Positions 33,539 to 41,799 of a stretch of DNA of 64,000 nt are shown in pieces. The DNA comes from Amycolatopsis cihanbeyliensis (GTDB lineage: Bacteria; Actinomycetota; Actinomycetes; Mycobacteriales; Pseudonocardiaceae). Every line of letters starts with the position of its first letter. Position 1 is the first letter of the stretch. The DNA lies in contig NZ_VFML01000001.1 in the NCBI RefSeq assembly GCF_006715045.1, positions 248,001 through 312,000 of the forward strand, written 5' to 3'. Position numbers and translations under genes: made by a program. The notes beneath the pieces are model-generated. The model ran no database searches. It had not been told where the DNA came from and was given only the letters and a program-made list of their open reading frames with translations.

Positions 33539-33733
33539 TCTTGGAGGCTGTTGATCCTGGGAAGGATGAGCAGCGTGGCACAGGCGAAGAAGTACCCGGT
33601 TGAACTGAAGGAACGTGCGGTGGCGATGGTGCGTGAGTTCGAGCGTGGACTCGGCCCGGGTAACGGGAGTCGAACACCTGTTCGCTGCATCCATGCGCAG
33701 GATGCGTATTCATGCGATAGACCCCAGCTGTAG
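33539..33733 (+). pseudogene. IS3-family transposase OrfA, N-terminal fragment
   Basis: From the ATG at 33566 the frame reads MSSVAQAKKYPVELKER then AVAMVREFE, the helix-turn-helix start of an IS3-type OrfA. Homology ends at about 33650 and the remaining residues are unrelated. OrfB is absent. The bases just before it (TGGTCTGGACCACC) look like the element's terminal region and overlap the end of the hydrolase gene. Confidence 0.5.
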
Positions 33734-33736
33734 GTC

Positions 33737-34048
33737 GTGACCGAGCGCGCGCCGGGCCGCCACCTCACGCAGCCGCTCGTCGCCGCCTGCGCGAAAGCCA
33801 GCAACCAGGCCGAAGCCCAGCGCACGGCACAGTGCGAGGTACAAGATCAGATCAATCCCGCCGCCGATCTGGACTTCGACGTCGTCAGCCGCAACTGCGG
33901 CGTCGTCCACACCCCGAGCCGGCTTTCCGGTGGCGAGAAGTTCCTCGCCTCCCTCGCGCTGGCCCTGGCTGAACTGCACTCCCTGAGCGGACCTCGTCTC
34001 GGGTCGCTGTTCCTGGACGAAGGGTACGCGTCGCCGAGTTCACGGTAA
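33737..34048 (+). pseudogene. SbcC/SMC-like ATPase, C-terminal fragment
   Basis: A 103-codon fragment. After an unconvincing N-terminal part it reads TPSRLSGGEKFLASLALALA then GPRLGSLFLDEGYAS, the ABC signature and Walker B of the SbcC/Rad50/SMC class. The Walker A half, the coiled coil and the region after the D-loop are all missing, so it cannot work alone. It may come from a defence or repair ATPase gene broken by the IS activity around it. Confidence 0.5.
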
Positions 34049-34053
34049 ACGCG

Positions 34054-34453
34054 TTGCTCAACAGGTCCGCACGTGACGCGAACGTCTCCGGGGCAGGGAC
34101 GCAACCGGCGAGCCGATTCCGGAGGAGGGCTTGGACGAGGCCTGGCGCGCGTACCACGAGAAACCCGCCACCGGGTCGGCGAGCGCGGCCGGGGCGCCGG
34201 CCGGCTGTCGCCGAAGTGCATGCTGTACTGGGTGCGGAACACACTCGCCTGGCTCGCGCAGTTGCGGTGCTGGCGGCGCTCGCCGACCAGGACCGCGGGT
34301 TCGATGCCATCGTGATCGGCGAATATGAGCGCGCGTCCGCCGCATCGCGCAACCGGAGAAGATCGCCTGGTGGATCGTTAACGTGGCGCCGCCGGAAGGC
34401 GAATACCTGAACGGAGTCGTGGTCCGCGTCGGCGGCGGGCTCGCCGCGGCCTG
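34054..34453 (+). pseudogene. Degenerate coding remnants, partly serine-recombinase-like
   Basis: One frame contains LAALADQDRGFDAIVIGEYE (about 34270-34335), which resembles the conserved PDRGFDAVVVGEYERAF block of large serine recombinases. A second frame just after it reads EKIAWWIVNVAPPEGEYLNG and stops at about 34453; I do not recognise it. No frame is intact across the region. It is recorded as decayed coding sequence, with the recombinase match tentative. Confidence 0.35.
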
Positions 34454-34684
34454 AACGAGTCCCGCGGACATCGAGTACCGCGCATCACCCCGACGCGGTA
34501 GTGGATCACCCGGACAGGTGGTAGCGGATCGTATCGGCTGGTGCGGCGGGTTAGCATCCCCGCAGCGGGAGCGGCCCTGCCCAGGGACCGTCCGCCTCCC
34601 GCACGGTCAATGTCCGCCCGTGCCACATATCCCTTGGTACGCGGGCACGGGCACCGCTCGTCGTGCGACAGGGGAGGGCACCAG

Positions 34685-35872
34685 GTGAGTCGCTTCTCGC
34701 GTGCGGTCTCCGCGACGCGTCGTGCCTGGCGCGTTGCCCGCACGGGCGGGCGCTCGTTCCCACTGGCCGTCGCGGGCATCGTCGCGTTCGTGCTGGCCGG
34801 GGTCCTGATACCCGGCGCAGCGACGATCGCCGGGTATTCCGGGCATGCCCTGGCGGCGATCGGCTATACCACGCTGCTCGTGTTGCAGTTGCTGATCTGC
34901 CTGTACGGGCTGGTGCTCCGGGTGGCCGGGATGACGCTACGCCAGACCTGGCCGCTGCTGCTGGCGAGCGCAGTGGTCGCGTGCGTACTCATGATCGAGT
35001 TCCATCACCTGCTGTTTCCCTTGGGCAACATTTCCATGTTCGGGGTCCTGCTGCTCATCCTGATCACCAATCCGTGGTGTTGGGTCGCCTACCTCGGCAC
35101 CGAACTGCTCGCCCTCGCGGTGCTGTGGCTGTGGGCTCCACCTGCCCCGGCCAGCCTGGACACGGCCACCACGGTGCAAAACTGCGTCATCTATCTCGTC
35201 GGCGGGATCGCGATGCGCTCGATGACGTGGCTTGCGGTGCATGCGGCGCAACTGGCCGAGGCCAAGGCCGAGATCGCATGGCTGACCGTGACACAGGAGC
35301 GAGACCGGATATCCCAGGATCTGCACGACCGGCTTGGACAGGATCTCGTGTCGATCATGATGCGTACTGAACTGGCGGGGCGGCTGGCGACCACGGACCC
35401 GGGACGCGCGGAACGGGAAAGCCGGGCCGCGCATCTGGTGGCGCGCCGGGCGTCGCAGGAAATGCGCGGTATCGCGCACGGGACGCTGGTGGCCGATCTG
35501 GATGCCGAATTGGCCGCCGCGGTCGAGTTGCTGGAGTCGCGCGGCGCGGCCTGCCGGTTGCGGATCGGCGAGTATCCCGACGGGCCCGCCGCCGATGTCC
35601 TGGCCTGGGTGCTGCGGGAATCGGTGACCAATATCCTGCGGCACAGCGAGCCGACGATCTGCACGCTGGAGCTGGTACAGACCGGTGACCGGTTCGAGTT
35701 CCTGATCGAGAATGACGGGGTCACCGGACGCGGTGACGCGGCACCGGGTCGTGGGCTGGCCGGTATCGCCGAGCGGGTCCGGCGGATCGGCGGGACTTGC
35801 GGCACGGAGGTCACCGACGGCCAGTTCCGGCTGACCGCCACACTCGCGGCAGGACCGGCCGACACCGGATGA
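34685..35872 (+). CDS. Orphan sensor histidine kinase (HisKA_3/NarL-partner type)
   Basis: A 395-residue membrane histidine kinase. The GTG at 34685 is chosen because GGGGAGGG lies just before it. An N-terminal region with about six hydrophobic segments (to about residue 190) precedes a HisKA_3 dimerisation box, ERDRISQDLHDRLGQDL, with H214 as phosphoacceptor. A HATPase_c domain follows, with VLRESVTNILRHS (N-box) and GRGLAGIAERV (G-box). No response regulator gene is adjacent. The same domain order and close motif agreement are seen in the kinase at 46548-47792, which does have one. It probably shares that regulator or controls the minus-strand glycan genes that it faces. Confidence 0.88.
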   Translation: MSRFSRAVSATRRAWRVARTGGRSFPLAVAGIVAFVLAGVLIPGAATIAGYSGHALAAIGYTTLLVLQLLICLYGLVLRVAGMTLRQTWPLLLASAVVACVLMIEFHHLLFPLGNISMFGVLLLILITNPWCWVAYLGTELLALAVLWLWAPPAPASLDTATTVQNCVIYLVGGIAMRSMTWLAVHAAQLAEAKAEIAWLTVTQERDRISQDLHDRLGQDLVSIMMRTELAGRLATTDPGRAERESRAAHLVARRASQEMRGIAHGTLVADLDAELAAAVELLESRGAACRLRIGEYPDGPAADVLAWVLRESVTNILRHSEPTICTLELVQTGDRFEFLIENDGVTGRGDAAPGRGLAGIAERVRRIGGTCGTEVTDGQFRLTATLAAGPADTG

Positions 35873-35958
35873 CCCGGTCGCGGCCCGCGCGCCGGATCGT
35901 CCGGTGGTATGGCTCGCACCGAATCTTCTCGTGGCTCCGCAACGGCCGGTGGCCACCC

Positions 35959-37188
35959 TTACCGGGCGTGTCCGGCTCGGCCCGCCGCGGACCTGACACC
36001 CAGTGATTCGCCGATCAGTTGCCCGATGTCGTCGGCGGGTATGCCGGTGAACGGGGAACCCTTGCCGCCCCAGAAACGTATGGTGCGTGCCGCGACGATG
36101 CCGGCGGTGTCGTCCTCGCCGTCGAATTGCCCGTCGAGTCCCCAGTCGCGGGTCAGTTCGGCGATTCCGGTGCTCGGGTCGGCGGGCCAACGGCCGTGGC
36201 CTGCCGAGTGAATCCAGTGCCAGGCCTTATGCAGGCGCGCCCGGTCGCCGAACCGGCTGTCCCCGTCTTCGATGCGCCGCCACCAAACCGGCAGCAGTGC
36301 CGCCACCGCGGCTACCGGGTGCACGCCGAGGTGGGTTGCCAGTTCGCTGGCGACCACCCGGCACTTGTCGATGTGCAGCGAGTCCCGGCGAAACACCAGA
36401 CCCAGTTCCCGCGCGGCGTTCGCGCGCGCGGCGAGCAACTGCTCGGCCGGTCCGAAGTCTCCGTCGAGCGCACCGATACCGCAGGTCACCAGCAGGCGGA
36501 TGGCGGCTTTCGTCGCGGCCTCGGCCAGGGTGTCGCGTACCGTGCCGTCGGTGCAGGGGCCGATGAAGCGCAGCAGGGCTGCGGATATCCCCTCGATCAG
36601 GAGCTGCCGGGGAAGGGACGCGGTGAACATGCTGTCCAGCACCGCGGTTTCCGGTGGCAGTTGCGGTCCGTGCACGAGGCGCCGGTGCCCGCGTAGCCGG
36701 ACCACCGCGTACGGGCGCAGTTCGGCGGCCGATCCGATGGTCGTCGGGATGAGGATCCGCCGTGGTTGGCCGCCGGTCGCGGTTGGCAGCTCGACCAGGC
36801 CGTGCCGGGCGCCGCGGGCCCGCACGGTCGGCAGGGTCCGCGGGTCGGCGTACTGCTGGCAGGCGAGTTTGGTGGTGTCCAGGATGCCGCTGCCACCGAT
36901 CGCCACCACCCGGTCGGCGGATGTGGCCGCTATCAACGCGGCGAGCGATTCGACCCGCTCCACCGTCGCCGGTGGTTGGATCACCTGGATTCGGTCGGCG
37001 GGTAGTCCCAACGCGTTATGGATGCTTTCCACGAGCGGGAACCGGGCCGCCGCGAAACTCGCGTCCAGTACCAGCAGGGTCCGGGTACCGGCGTCCGCGA
37101 TCGCGGCTCGCCAGGCACCGCGTCCCACGTGGACACTGGTGCGCTGCCCCGGCCACAGAATGGTGTCCTCGTTAGCTGATCGGTACAT
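35959..37188 (-). CDS. Iron-containing alcohol dehydrogenase / dehydroquinate synthase superfamily protein
   Basis: A 409-residue Fe-ADH-like protein. It shows the nucleotide-binding motif VVAIGGSGILDTTKLACQ (normally GGGSxxDxAK), the PTTIGSAAEL loop, and ATHLGVHPVAAVAALLPVWW, which aligns with the metal-binding H-LG-H-ALLP region. The family includes glycerol, glycerol-1-phosphate and lactaldehyde dehydrogenases and sugar cyclases, so the reaction is unknown. The ATG lies inside the end of the upstream gene (17-base overlap), showing translational coupling. As the last gene of the minus-strand glycan set, it may supply a polyol or sugar precursor; that is inference from context. Confidence 0.75.
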   Translation of the reverse strand: MYRSANEDTILWPGQRTSVHVGRGAWRAAIADAGTRTLLVLDASFAAARFPLVESIHNALGLPADRIQVIQPPATVERVESLAALIAATSADRVVAIGGSGILDTTKLACQQYADPRTLPTVRARGARHGLVELPTATGGQPRRILIPTTIGSAAELRPYAVVRLRGHRRLVHGPQLPPETAVLDSMFTASLPRQLLIEGISAALLRFIGPCTDGTVRDTLAEAATKAAIRLLVTCGIGALDGDFGPAEQLLAARANAARELGLVFRRDSLHIDKCRVVASELATHLGVHPVAAVAALLPVWWRRIEDGDSRFGDRARLHKAWHWIHSAGHGRWPADPSTGIAELTRDWGLDGQFDGEDDTAGIVAARTIRFWGGKGSPFTGIPADDIGQLIGESLGVRSAAGRAGHAR

Positions 37189-37600
37189 ATCCTGACGCCG
37201 CCTGGTAATAGGTTCCGAACATTCCTTGGGTACGCGCGAACAGGACGCCGCCGGCCTGCCGCATTTCCTCGGGTGCGACCGTGCACTGCACCGCGCTGAT
37301 GCACCCGGCGAGGGCGAGCAGTACGATATCCAGCTCTCGGCGAAGGTCCACCGGCAGCGTCGTCACCGACGCGCCGGCGATCACTACGACCGTGGCACAC
37401 AGCACGAGGAACACCTTTGACCAACCGATCTTCCAGTTTTGCAAATCGGTATTGATTCCCTCCGTCGGACCGGAGTAGCCGACGGAGGGAATCCGCAGGG
37501 ACGGGCGGTGGCAGGTCAGCCGTCGCGCTGCCGGTCGCCTGCCCATCCTCCGCAGCAGCAGCCCGATCATGACGAGTGCCAGCGCACCGATGATGAACAC
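37172..37600 (-). CDS. Small membrane protein of unknown function
   Basis: A 142-residue protein with about three hydrophobic segments: FIIGALALVMIGLLL at the start, VFLVLCATVVVIAGASVT in the middle, and LDIVLLALAGCISAVQC near the end. A basic stretch (RRMGRRPAARRL) follows the first helix. I do not recognise the family. The start is taken as the GTG at 37600, preceded by GGGAA and 7 bases after the stop of a 16-codon reading frame that has the strong ribosome site; an alternative GTG lies at 37636. Its end overlaps the Fe-ADH-like gene. It is probably a membrane partner in the surface-glycan pathway. Confidence 0.6.
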   Translation of the reverse strand: MFIIGALALVMIGLLLRRMGRRPAARRLTCHRPSLRIPSVGYSGPTEGINTDLQNWKIGWSKVFLVLCATVVVIAGASVTTLPVDLRRELDIVLLALAGCISAVQCTVAPEEMRQAGGVLFARTQGMFGTYYQAASGYVPIS

Positions 37601-37607
37601 TTCCCAG

Positions 37608-37658
37608 TCACCAGGCGGCCCCCGCGAGGTCGGCACTGGGAACGAGATTTCCGTACAT
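37608..37658 (-). CDS. Possible 16-residue leader peptide
   Basis: The sequence AAGGAGGTGACCC directly before the ATG at 37658 is a near-perfect ribosome site, yet that frame encodes only MYGNLVPSADLAGAAW before a TGA. The membrane-protein frame begins 7 bases later. This looks like a translated leader whose termination loads ribosomes onto the next gene. Alternatively, the start of the next gene has been misjudged or there is a frameshift. Confidence 0.4.
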   Translation of the reverse strand: MYGNLVPSADLAGAAW

Positions 37659-37746
37659 GGGTCACCTCCTTCCCGCTCGTCGGCACGGCCGTTCAGGGTC
37701 GGCTTCTGGCCTGGTGCCCGCGAAAAACACGATTCCCGGGACATGA

Positions 37747-37917
37747 TCAGTTTCCGTCCTCTCGGGCCAGACGCCTGCGGCGGCGGGCGAACAGCACGAT
37801 CAGCGTGCCCGCGATGACGAGTGCGACGGCCAGTGAGATCCACCAGCTCAAACCGGCACCGGTCACCGCGAGCCCGCCCACTCCTCCGGTGACACCACCG
37901 GGTCCAGGCTTGTACAT
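37747..37917 (-). CDS. LAVTG sortase-signal mini-protein (56 aa)
   Basis: A 56-residue peptide starting at an ATG with a strong ribosome site (GGAAGGAGGAAT). It has a short Gly/Pro-rich head (MYKPGPGGVTGGVGG), the pentapeptide LAVTG at residues 16-20, a hydrophobic span (about 24-43) and a basic tail (RRRRR). That is a complete C-terminal cell-wall sorting signal for class E sortases, which prefer LAxTG, with almost no protein in front of it. No separate N-terminal signal peptide is visible. It sits just downstream of the GT2 synthase and in the same island as a class E sortase (43984-44682), suggesting it is an anchor or primer that the sortase joins to the wall or to a glycan. Confidence 0.75.
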   Translation of the reverse strand: MYKPGPGGVTGGVGGLAVTGAGLSWWISLAVALVIAGTLIVLFARRRRRLAREDGN

Positions 37918-37974
37918 TCGATTCCTCCTTCCATTGATACGAGATGAGAACTGTCGGTGGGGACGTCGCACTGG

Positions 37975-39339
37975 TCATGCTTCGACGGCGACCTCCCGGC
38001 TGCTCACTGTTTCGGCGTTGCGCCGAGTCTTGGACCAGCCATGCTGGCCGCGGATCATCCGGTAGACCGCGCGCACGGAGGTCACGTAGAAGGTGCAGAC
38101 ATACAGTGCGAAGCCAAGCCCCATACCGAGTCCGGCGACAAGGCCGCGTTCGCGGCGGCATTGGAACTGGTAAATGAATCCCCAGACCACGAAGGGCCCG
38201 GTGGCCAGCGCCGCGAACAGCGTCAGCATCAGCCAGCCACCGCCGGTCAGCACGCTTGCCAGCGCGGCGGGTTCACTGATCACCTGCCCGAGCAGGAGCA
38301 GCAGAGGTATGGGATAGACGACCGCGCCGACCAGTTGCAGCCAGGGCTGGATCAGGTAGTAGCTGACTTCGGTGACACCCAGTGCCCGGAAGTGCGGCGA
38401 CCGCCAGACCGAGGGCAGGTACCGGACGCACTGCATGGTTCCCTGCCCCCACCGGGTTCGCTGGGTGATGAACCGGCGCAGGCTGTACAAACCCTCCTGC
38501 GAGACATAGGAGTCCGATGTGGACGCGGTGCGCCATCCGGCCATGAGCAGGTGCACGCCGAGCTCGTAGTCCTCCAGCAGCAGGCCGCGCCAAGGCTGGC
38601 CGGTACCCCGTGCGATGGTGTGCAGCGCCGACATCCGGGTGAACTGGCCGTTGCCGCCCATCGCCACAGTCCCGGCGTATGCCCGGGAATGCTGGATGGC
38701 CGAGATCGCGGTGCGGAACTCCATATCCTGTAGCTGGACGAGTTTCAGCGCGGCCCAGCGCTTGGGGCGGCTTGGCCAGTCGGGTTCGGTGTCCCGGTTG
38801 AGCATCCGGACCTCGACCTGTACCGCGCCCACCGCGCCGTCGCCGAAGAGGTGGTCCGCGGCGCACACATCCAGGCAGTTGGGCGCGAGCACCCCGTCCG
38901 CGTCGACGACGCCGACGATGACCTTCTCCCAGGACAGGTGCCCGCCCAGCCAGGCGGCGAGTTCCTGGTAGGCGGCGTTGAGCGCGTCGCCTTTCCCGGT
39001 ACGCGCCTGCGGGGGCCGCCTGCCCACCAGGTGGATGTGTGGGTCGGGATCGCCCTCGGCGTGCATGAGCGAGGTGACCACTCGCGCGGTGCCGTCGTGC
39101 GAGTCGTCGTCGATGACCCAGACATGCGCTGCGGGAAACGTCGACCGTAACCGGAAGATGGTGTCACCGATGACGGTTTCCTCATCCCGGCAGGGCACGA
39201 AGAAATGCCACTCGAACTCGCCGCCGTTGCCTTCCGGCATCCGCCGCCGGCACACGAACGGCACCACGATCGCGCACACGTACGCGATGAAGACACCGCT
39301 GCTGGTGTAGGTGAAAACCCCGATGAGTGTGCTGAACAT
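37975..39339 (-). CDS. Processive family 2 glycosyltransferase, membrane-bound
   Basis: A 454-residue GT2 enzyme of the cellulose/hyaluronan/PNAG-synthase kind. After an N-terminal helix, the catalytic domain shows VWVIDDDSHDGTARVV, VGVVDADGVLAPN (DxD), LLEDYELGVHLL (general base ED) and QRTRWGQGTMQ (Q-x-x-RW), all diagnostic of processive synthases. About four membrane helices follow (about 320-430). It should polymerise a nucleotide sugar while extruding the chain; with the epimerase at 44685-45812, UDP-GlcNAc or UDP-ManNAc are plausible donors. It lies 6 bases from the AftB-like gene and 57 bases from the LAVTG mini-protein gene, so they are probably co-transcribed. Confidence 0.9.
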   Translation of the reverse strand: MFSTLIGVFTYTSSGVFIAYVCAIVVPFVCRRRMPEGNGGEFEWHFFVPCRDEETVIGDTIFRLRSTFPAAHVWVIDDDSHDGTARVVTSLMHAEGDPDPHIHLVGRRPPQARTGKGDALNAAYQELAAWLGGHLSWEKVIVGVVDADGVLAPNCLDVCAADHLFGDGAVGAVQVEVRMLNRDTEPDWPSRPKRWAALKLVQLQDMEFRTAISAIQHSRAYAGTVAMGGNGQFTRMSALHTIARGTGQPWRGLLLEDYELGVHLLMAGWRTASTSDSYVSQEGLYSLRRFITQRTRWGQGTMQCVRYLPSVWRSPHFRALGVTEVSYYLIQPWLQLVGAVVYPIPLLLLLGQVISEPAALASVLTGGGWLMLTLFAALATGPFVVWGFIYQFQCRRERGLVAGLGMGLGFALYVCTFYVTSVRAVYRMIRGQHGWSKTRRNAETVSSREVAVEA

Positions 39340-39345
39340 TGCCCG

Positions 39346-41619
39346 CTACCTTCCTAGGAACGAGAAGTTCCACAGGTTGTCCATCACGATGTCCGTGTCG
39401 GACCTTTCGTTCTGCGCCCAGGAGTGCTGAAACACCTCGTTGAGCCGCTGCGACAGGTCGCCTCCTCGCCATTCCGGGCCGATCCAGTAGTTCAGGTAGT
39501 AGTTCGGCGCGAACTCGGCGGCGGGTGCCGCCCAGAAGTCGCGGCTGGGTTCGGTCACATAGGAGTGCACAGACTGCGCCGCGTGGGTACGCCACGTGGA
39601 TTCGGCATTGTCCGAACTGGACAACAGGATCGCCAGCTGCAGGTTCTGGTCGTCCAGGAACTCGCTTTCCAGGGTTCCGTCGACCGACTCCCTGGTCGCC
39701 AGTCCACCGATATCGATCGCTCGACGATCGGCCTGGTAGGGCAACACGCCCGCGTCGGCAACGGCGAGCGCACCGTCCGGTAGCTGGGCCTGGTGGATCG
39801 CCTGACCGACCGCCTGGTGCGCAGCCGCCAAGCGGTACCGATAGGCCAGCATGCTGGTCATCTCGGTGGCATCACCGAATCCGACCACGGTGGACAGTCC
39901 AACCGCCCCGAGCGCCGCGGCTCCGGCGATCTTGCGCATGCTGCCGGCCACCACGGCGATCGCCACGATTCCGGTGCCGATGGCAACACCCGTCGACAAC
40001 TGCCCTGGTGCCCACAGCAGCACGGTGCCGGTCGCCACGGCGAGCGCGACCAGCGCCAGCCCGCGCTGCCGCCCCGGCTCCGGTGTGCCGGGATCGGACA
40101 CCAAGCGCATCGGCCTGCTCAACACCAGCAGCGCTACCGGGAAGAGCAGCTGCCAGTAGAACCGGTGACCGGTGTCCATCACCAGCTCGGACTGCCGGTA
40201 CACCCCGAACACCAGGACCGCGGAGGTCACCGCCAGCACCACCGGCACCGCGTCCCGCAGCATCTCGGTCCGTGACCACAGTGAGGCTCCGGTGACCCGG
40301 CGGTACAGCGCGAAGCCCAGCACGAGGCCGATCAGGACGGGCAGCAGGATCGGCCCGGCCACCGGCAGCACATACATGATCTTGATCAGCAACGGCTCGT
40401 CGCCGCTGGTCTTCTTGTAGAACGTGTTGGGGAAGAAGGAACCGAAGTACCACCACCGGGCTCCCCAGTAGACCGCCCATCCGGCGAGCACGACGAACGC
40501 GCCGCGCCGGTTGGCCGTGCTCCGGTCGATCAGCAGCGACCAGCAGATCGCCACGGCGGCCAGCACGATGCCCTCCGGCCTGCTCAGCGCCACCGCCCCG
40601 GCCAGCACGAACCCACCGCGCCCCAACGCCCCTCGGCGGTAGACGATGGCGAAAAGCCAGGCGATCAGTAACGCGAAGGACACAGTCTCCAGCCCCATGA
40701 ACAGCTGGAGGTGGAAGATCGGGCTGGCCAGCGTCACCGCGAACAGGACGAACTCCTGTCCCCTCGGTAACCGGGCTCGGCGCACGACGACGACATAGCC
40801 AACCGCGATGCCGACCGCCAGGATCTTGAAGAACAACTCGGCGGATATTCCCAGCGCCGCCGGGATGATCGACAGCACCGCGTACAGCGGGTTGGTGTAC
40901 CCCTCGACGGGCGGGCCGTCGCTGTTCCAGTTCCAGACGCCGTGCTCGACTAGGTTCTTACCGTATCGCCAGGTGATGAACGAATCGTCCATCGTCACCC
41001 GGAAGAACAAGAACCCCAGGGCCAGCGCCACCAGGCCGAGCACCACATAGCCCAGGCCCCACAGGCCCCGTCCCTGGGCTCCACCGGGGGTGTCCACCGA
41101 GCATTCCGGCATGCGCTCCAGGTCGTCGGCGGTCGCGGGATCGTGCTCGGCCGCGTCACTCGCCGGCAGCGACACCAGGTGCTTCCGCCACGTGCGTAAC
41201 GCATCTGGGGTGGCGGTCCCGGTCACCGATTCCTGGTCGACCGGAACGAATTCAACGCCACCACCCGGTCGCGCGACGGCGATCTCCCGGTTCAGTCTGT
41301 CGCCGACCGCGAGCAATCTGGTGCCCGGTGCGCCGCCACGGAACGCGTTCCAGGCCGGAATTGGCTGGCCGAACACGCTCGGGGCGTCGGCGCCGCCGTC
41401 GTCCACGACGTACGCGGTTGCCGGATTGCCAGGTGTCAGCGCGAAAAGCTCGGTCAGCCGGGCGGAATCACCGGTCTTTGCCCAGTCGTCGACGACGTCG
41501 GCTGGTGCGGCACCGCTGGTTGTGACGGTGGCGGCCGCCGGGGACAGCGCACGGCCGGATGGCTGCGGTTGCTCCAGGTCGCCGGTCTGGCTGGCCACCG
41601 GGTTGCCCAGTGCTGACAT
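39346..41619 (-). CDS. AftB-like polytopic glycosyltransferase (GT-C fold)
   Basis: A 757-residue membrane protein. About 190 N-terminal residues form a hydrophilic region without clear family assignment. Some ten or more hydrophobic helices follow; the first luminal loop carries TMDDSFITWRYGKN and VEGYTNPLYAVL, the pattern of AftB-type arabinofuranosyltransferases and related lipid-linked sugar transferases, where the Asp residues are catalytic. The C-terminal 150 residues are extracytoplasmic and contain ALAVADAGVLPYQADRRAID, also typical. It probably adds terminal sugars from a polyprenyl donor to an exported glycan. The GGAGAAAG ribosome site before the ATG supports the start. The N-terminal domain is an unusual addition. 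Confidence 0.8.
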   Translation of the reverse strand: MSALGNPVASQTGDLEQPQPSGRALSPAAATVTTSGAAPADVVDDWAKTGDSARLTELFALTPGNPATAYVVDDGGADAPSVFGQPIPAWNAFRGGAPGTRLLAVGDRLNREIAVARPGGGVEFVPVDQESVTGTATPDALRTWRKHLVSLPASDAAEHDPATADDLERMPECSVDTPGGAQGRGLWGLGYVVLGLVALALGFLFFRVTMDDSFITWRYGKNLVEHGVWNWNSDGPPVEGYTNPLYAVLSIIPAALGISAELFFKILAVGIAVGYVVVVRRARLPRGQEFVLFAVTLASPIFHLQLFMGLETVSFALLIAWLFAIVYRRGALGRGGFVLAGAVALSRPEGIVLAAVAICWSLLIDRSTANRRGAFVVLAGWAVYWGARWWYFGSFFPNTFYKKTSGDEPLLIKIMYVLPVAGPILLPVLIGLVLGFALYRRVTGASLWSRTEMLRDAVPVVLAVTSAVLVFGVYRQSELVMDTGHRFYWQLLFPVALLVLSRPMRLVSDPGTPEPGRQRGLALVALAVATGTVLLWAPGQLSTGVAIGTGIVAIAVVAGSMRKIAGAAALGAVGLSTVVGFGDATEMTSMLAYRYRLAAAHQAVGQAIHQAQLPDGALAVADAGVLPYQADRRAIDIGGLATRESVDGTLESEFLDDQNLQLAILLSSSDNAESTWRTHAAQSVHSYVTEPSRDFWAAPAAEFAPNYYLNYWIGPEWRGGDLSQRLNEVFQHSWAQNERSDTDIVMDNLWNFSFLGR

Positions 41620-41728
41620 TCTTTCTCCAGATGACTTTCTGAATGGGAAATGGCCGGTGTGTCCAGCCAGGAAAAGGGACGATTGTCGAATGAATGGCGC
41701 CGAGGGCTTGGCCCGGCCCCGATGTCAC

Positions 41729-41773
41729 CGACGTGGCCGGGGCCATAGCAGGCCTGCGGCCCCGGCCACGTCG
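41729..41773 (-). terminator. Strong hairpin terminator after the Ig-repeat protein gene
   Basis: A perfect 16-bp inverted repeat (CGACGTGGCCGGGGCC, 41729-41744, with its complement at 41758-41773 and a 13-base loop) lies 27 bases after the stop of the minus-strand gene. No long U-run follows, as is usual in actinomycetes. It separates the Ig-protein transcript from the glycosyltransferase genes. Confidence 0.7.
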
Positions 41774-41799
41774 ATGGAGTTTCAGCGAAATCGGATCTG

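Noticed and set aside
33650..33700. A tRNA-like T-loop (GTTCGACTC on the minus strand), considered as a tRNA end or attachment site
   Set aside because: The flanking bases do not form a T-stem, and no acceptor, anticodon or D-arm could be found.
35959..37188. Fe-ADH-like protein near a small hydrophobic peptide, considered as a daptide-type RiPP pathway
   Set aside because: No aminotransferase, methyltransferase or metalloprotease gene is nearby, and the small peptide is a clear LAVTG sorting signal, not a precursor with a C-terminal Thr.
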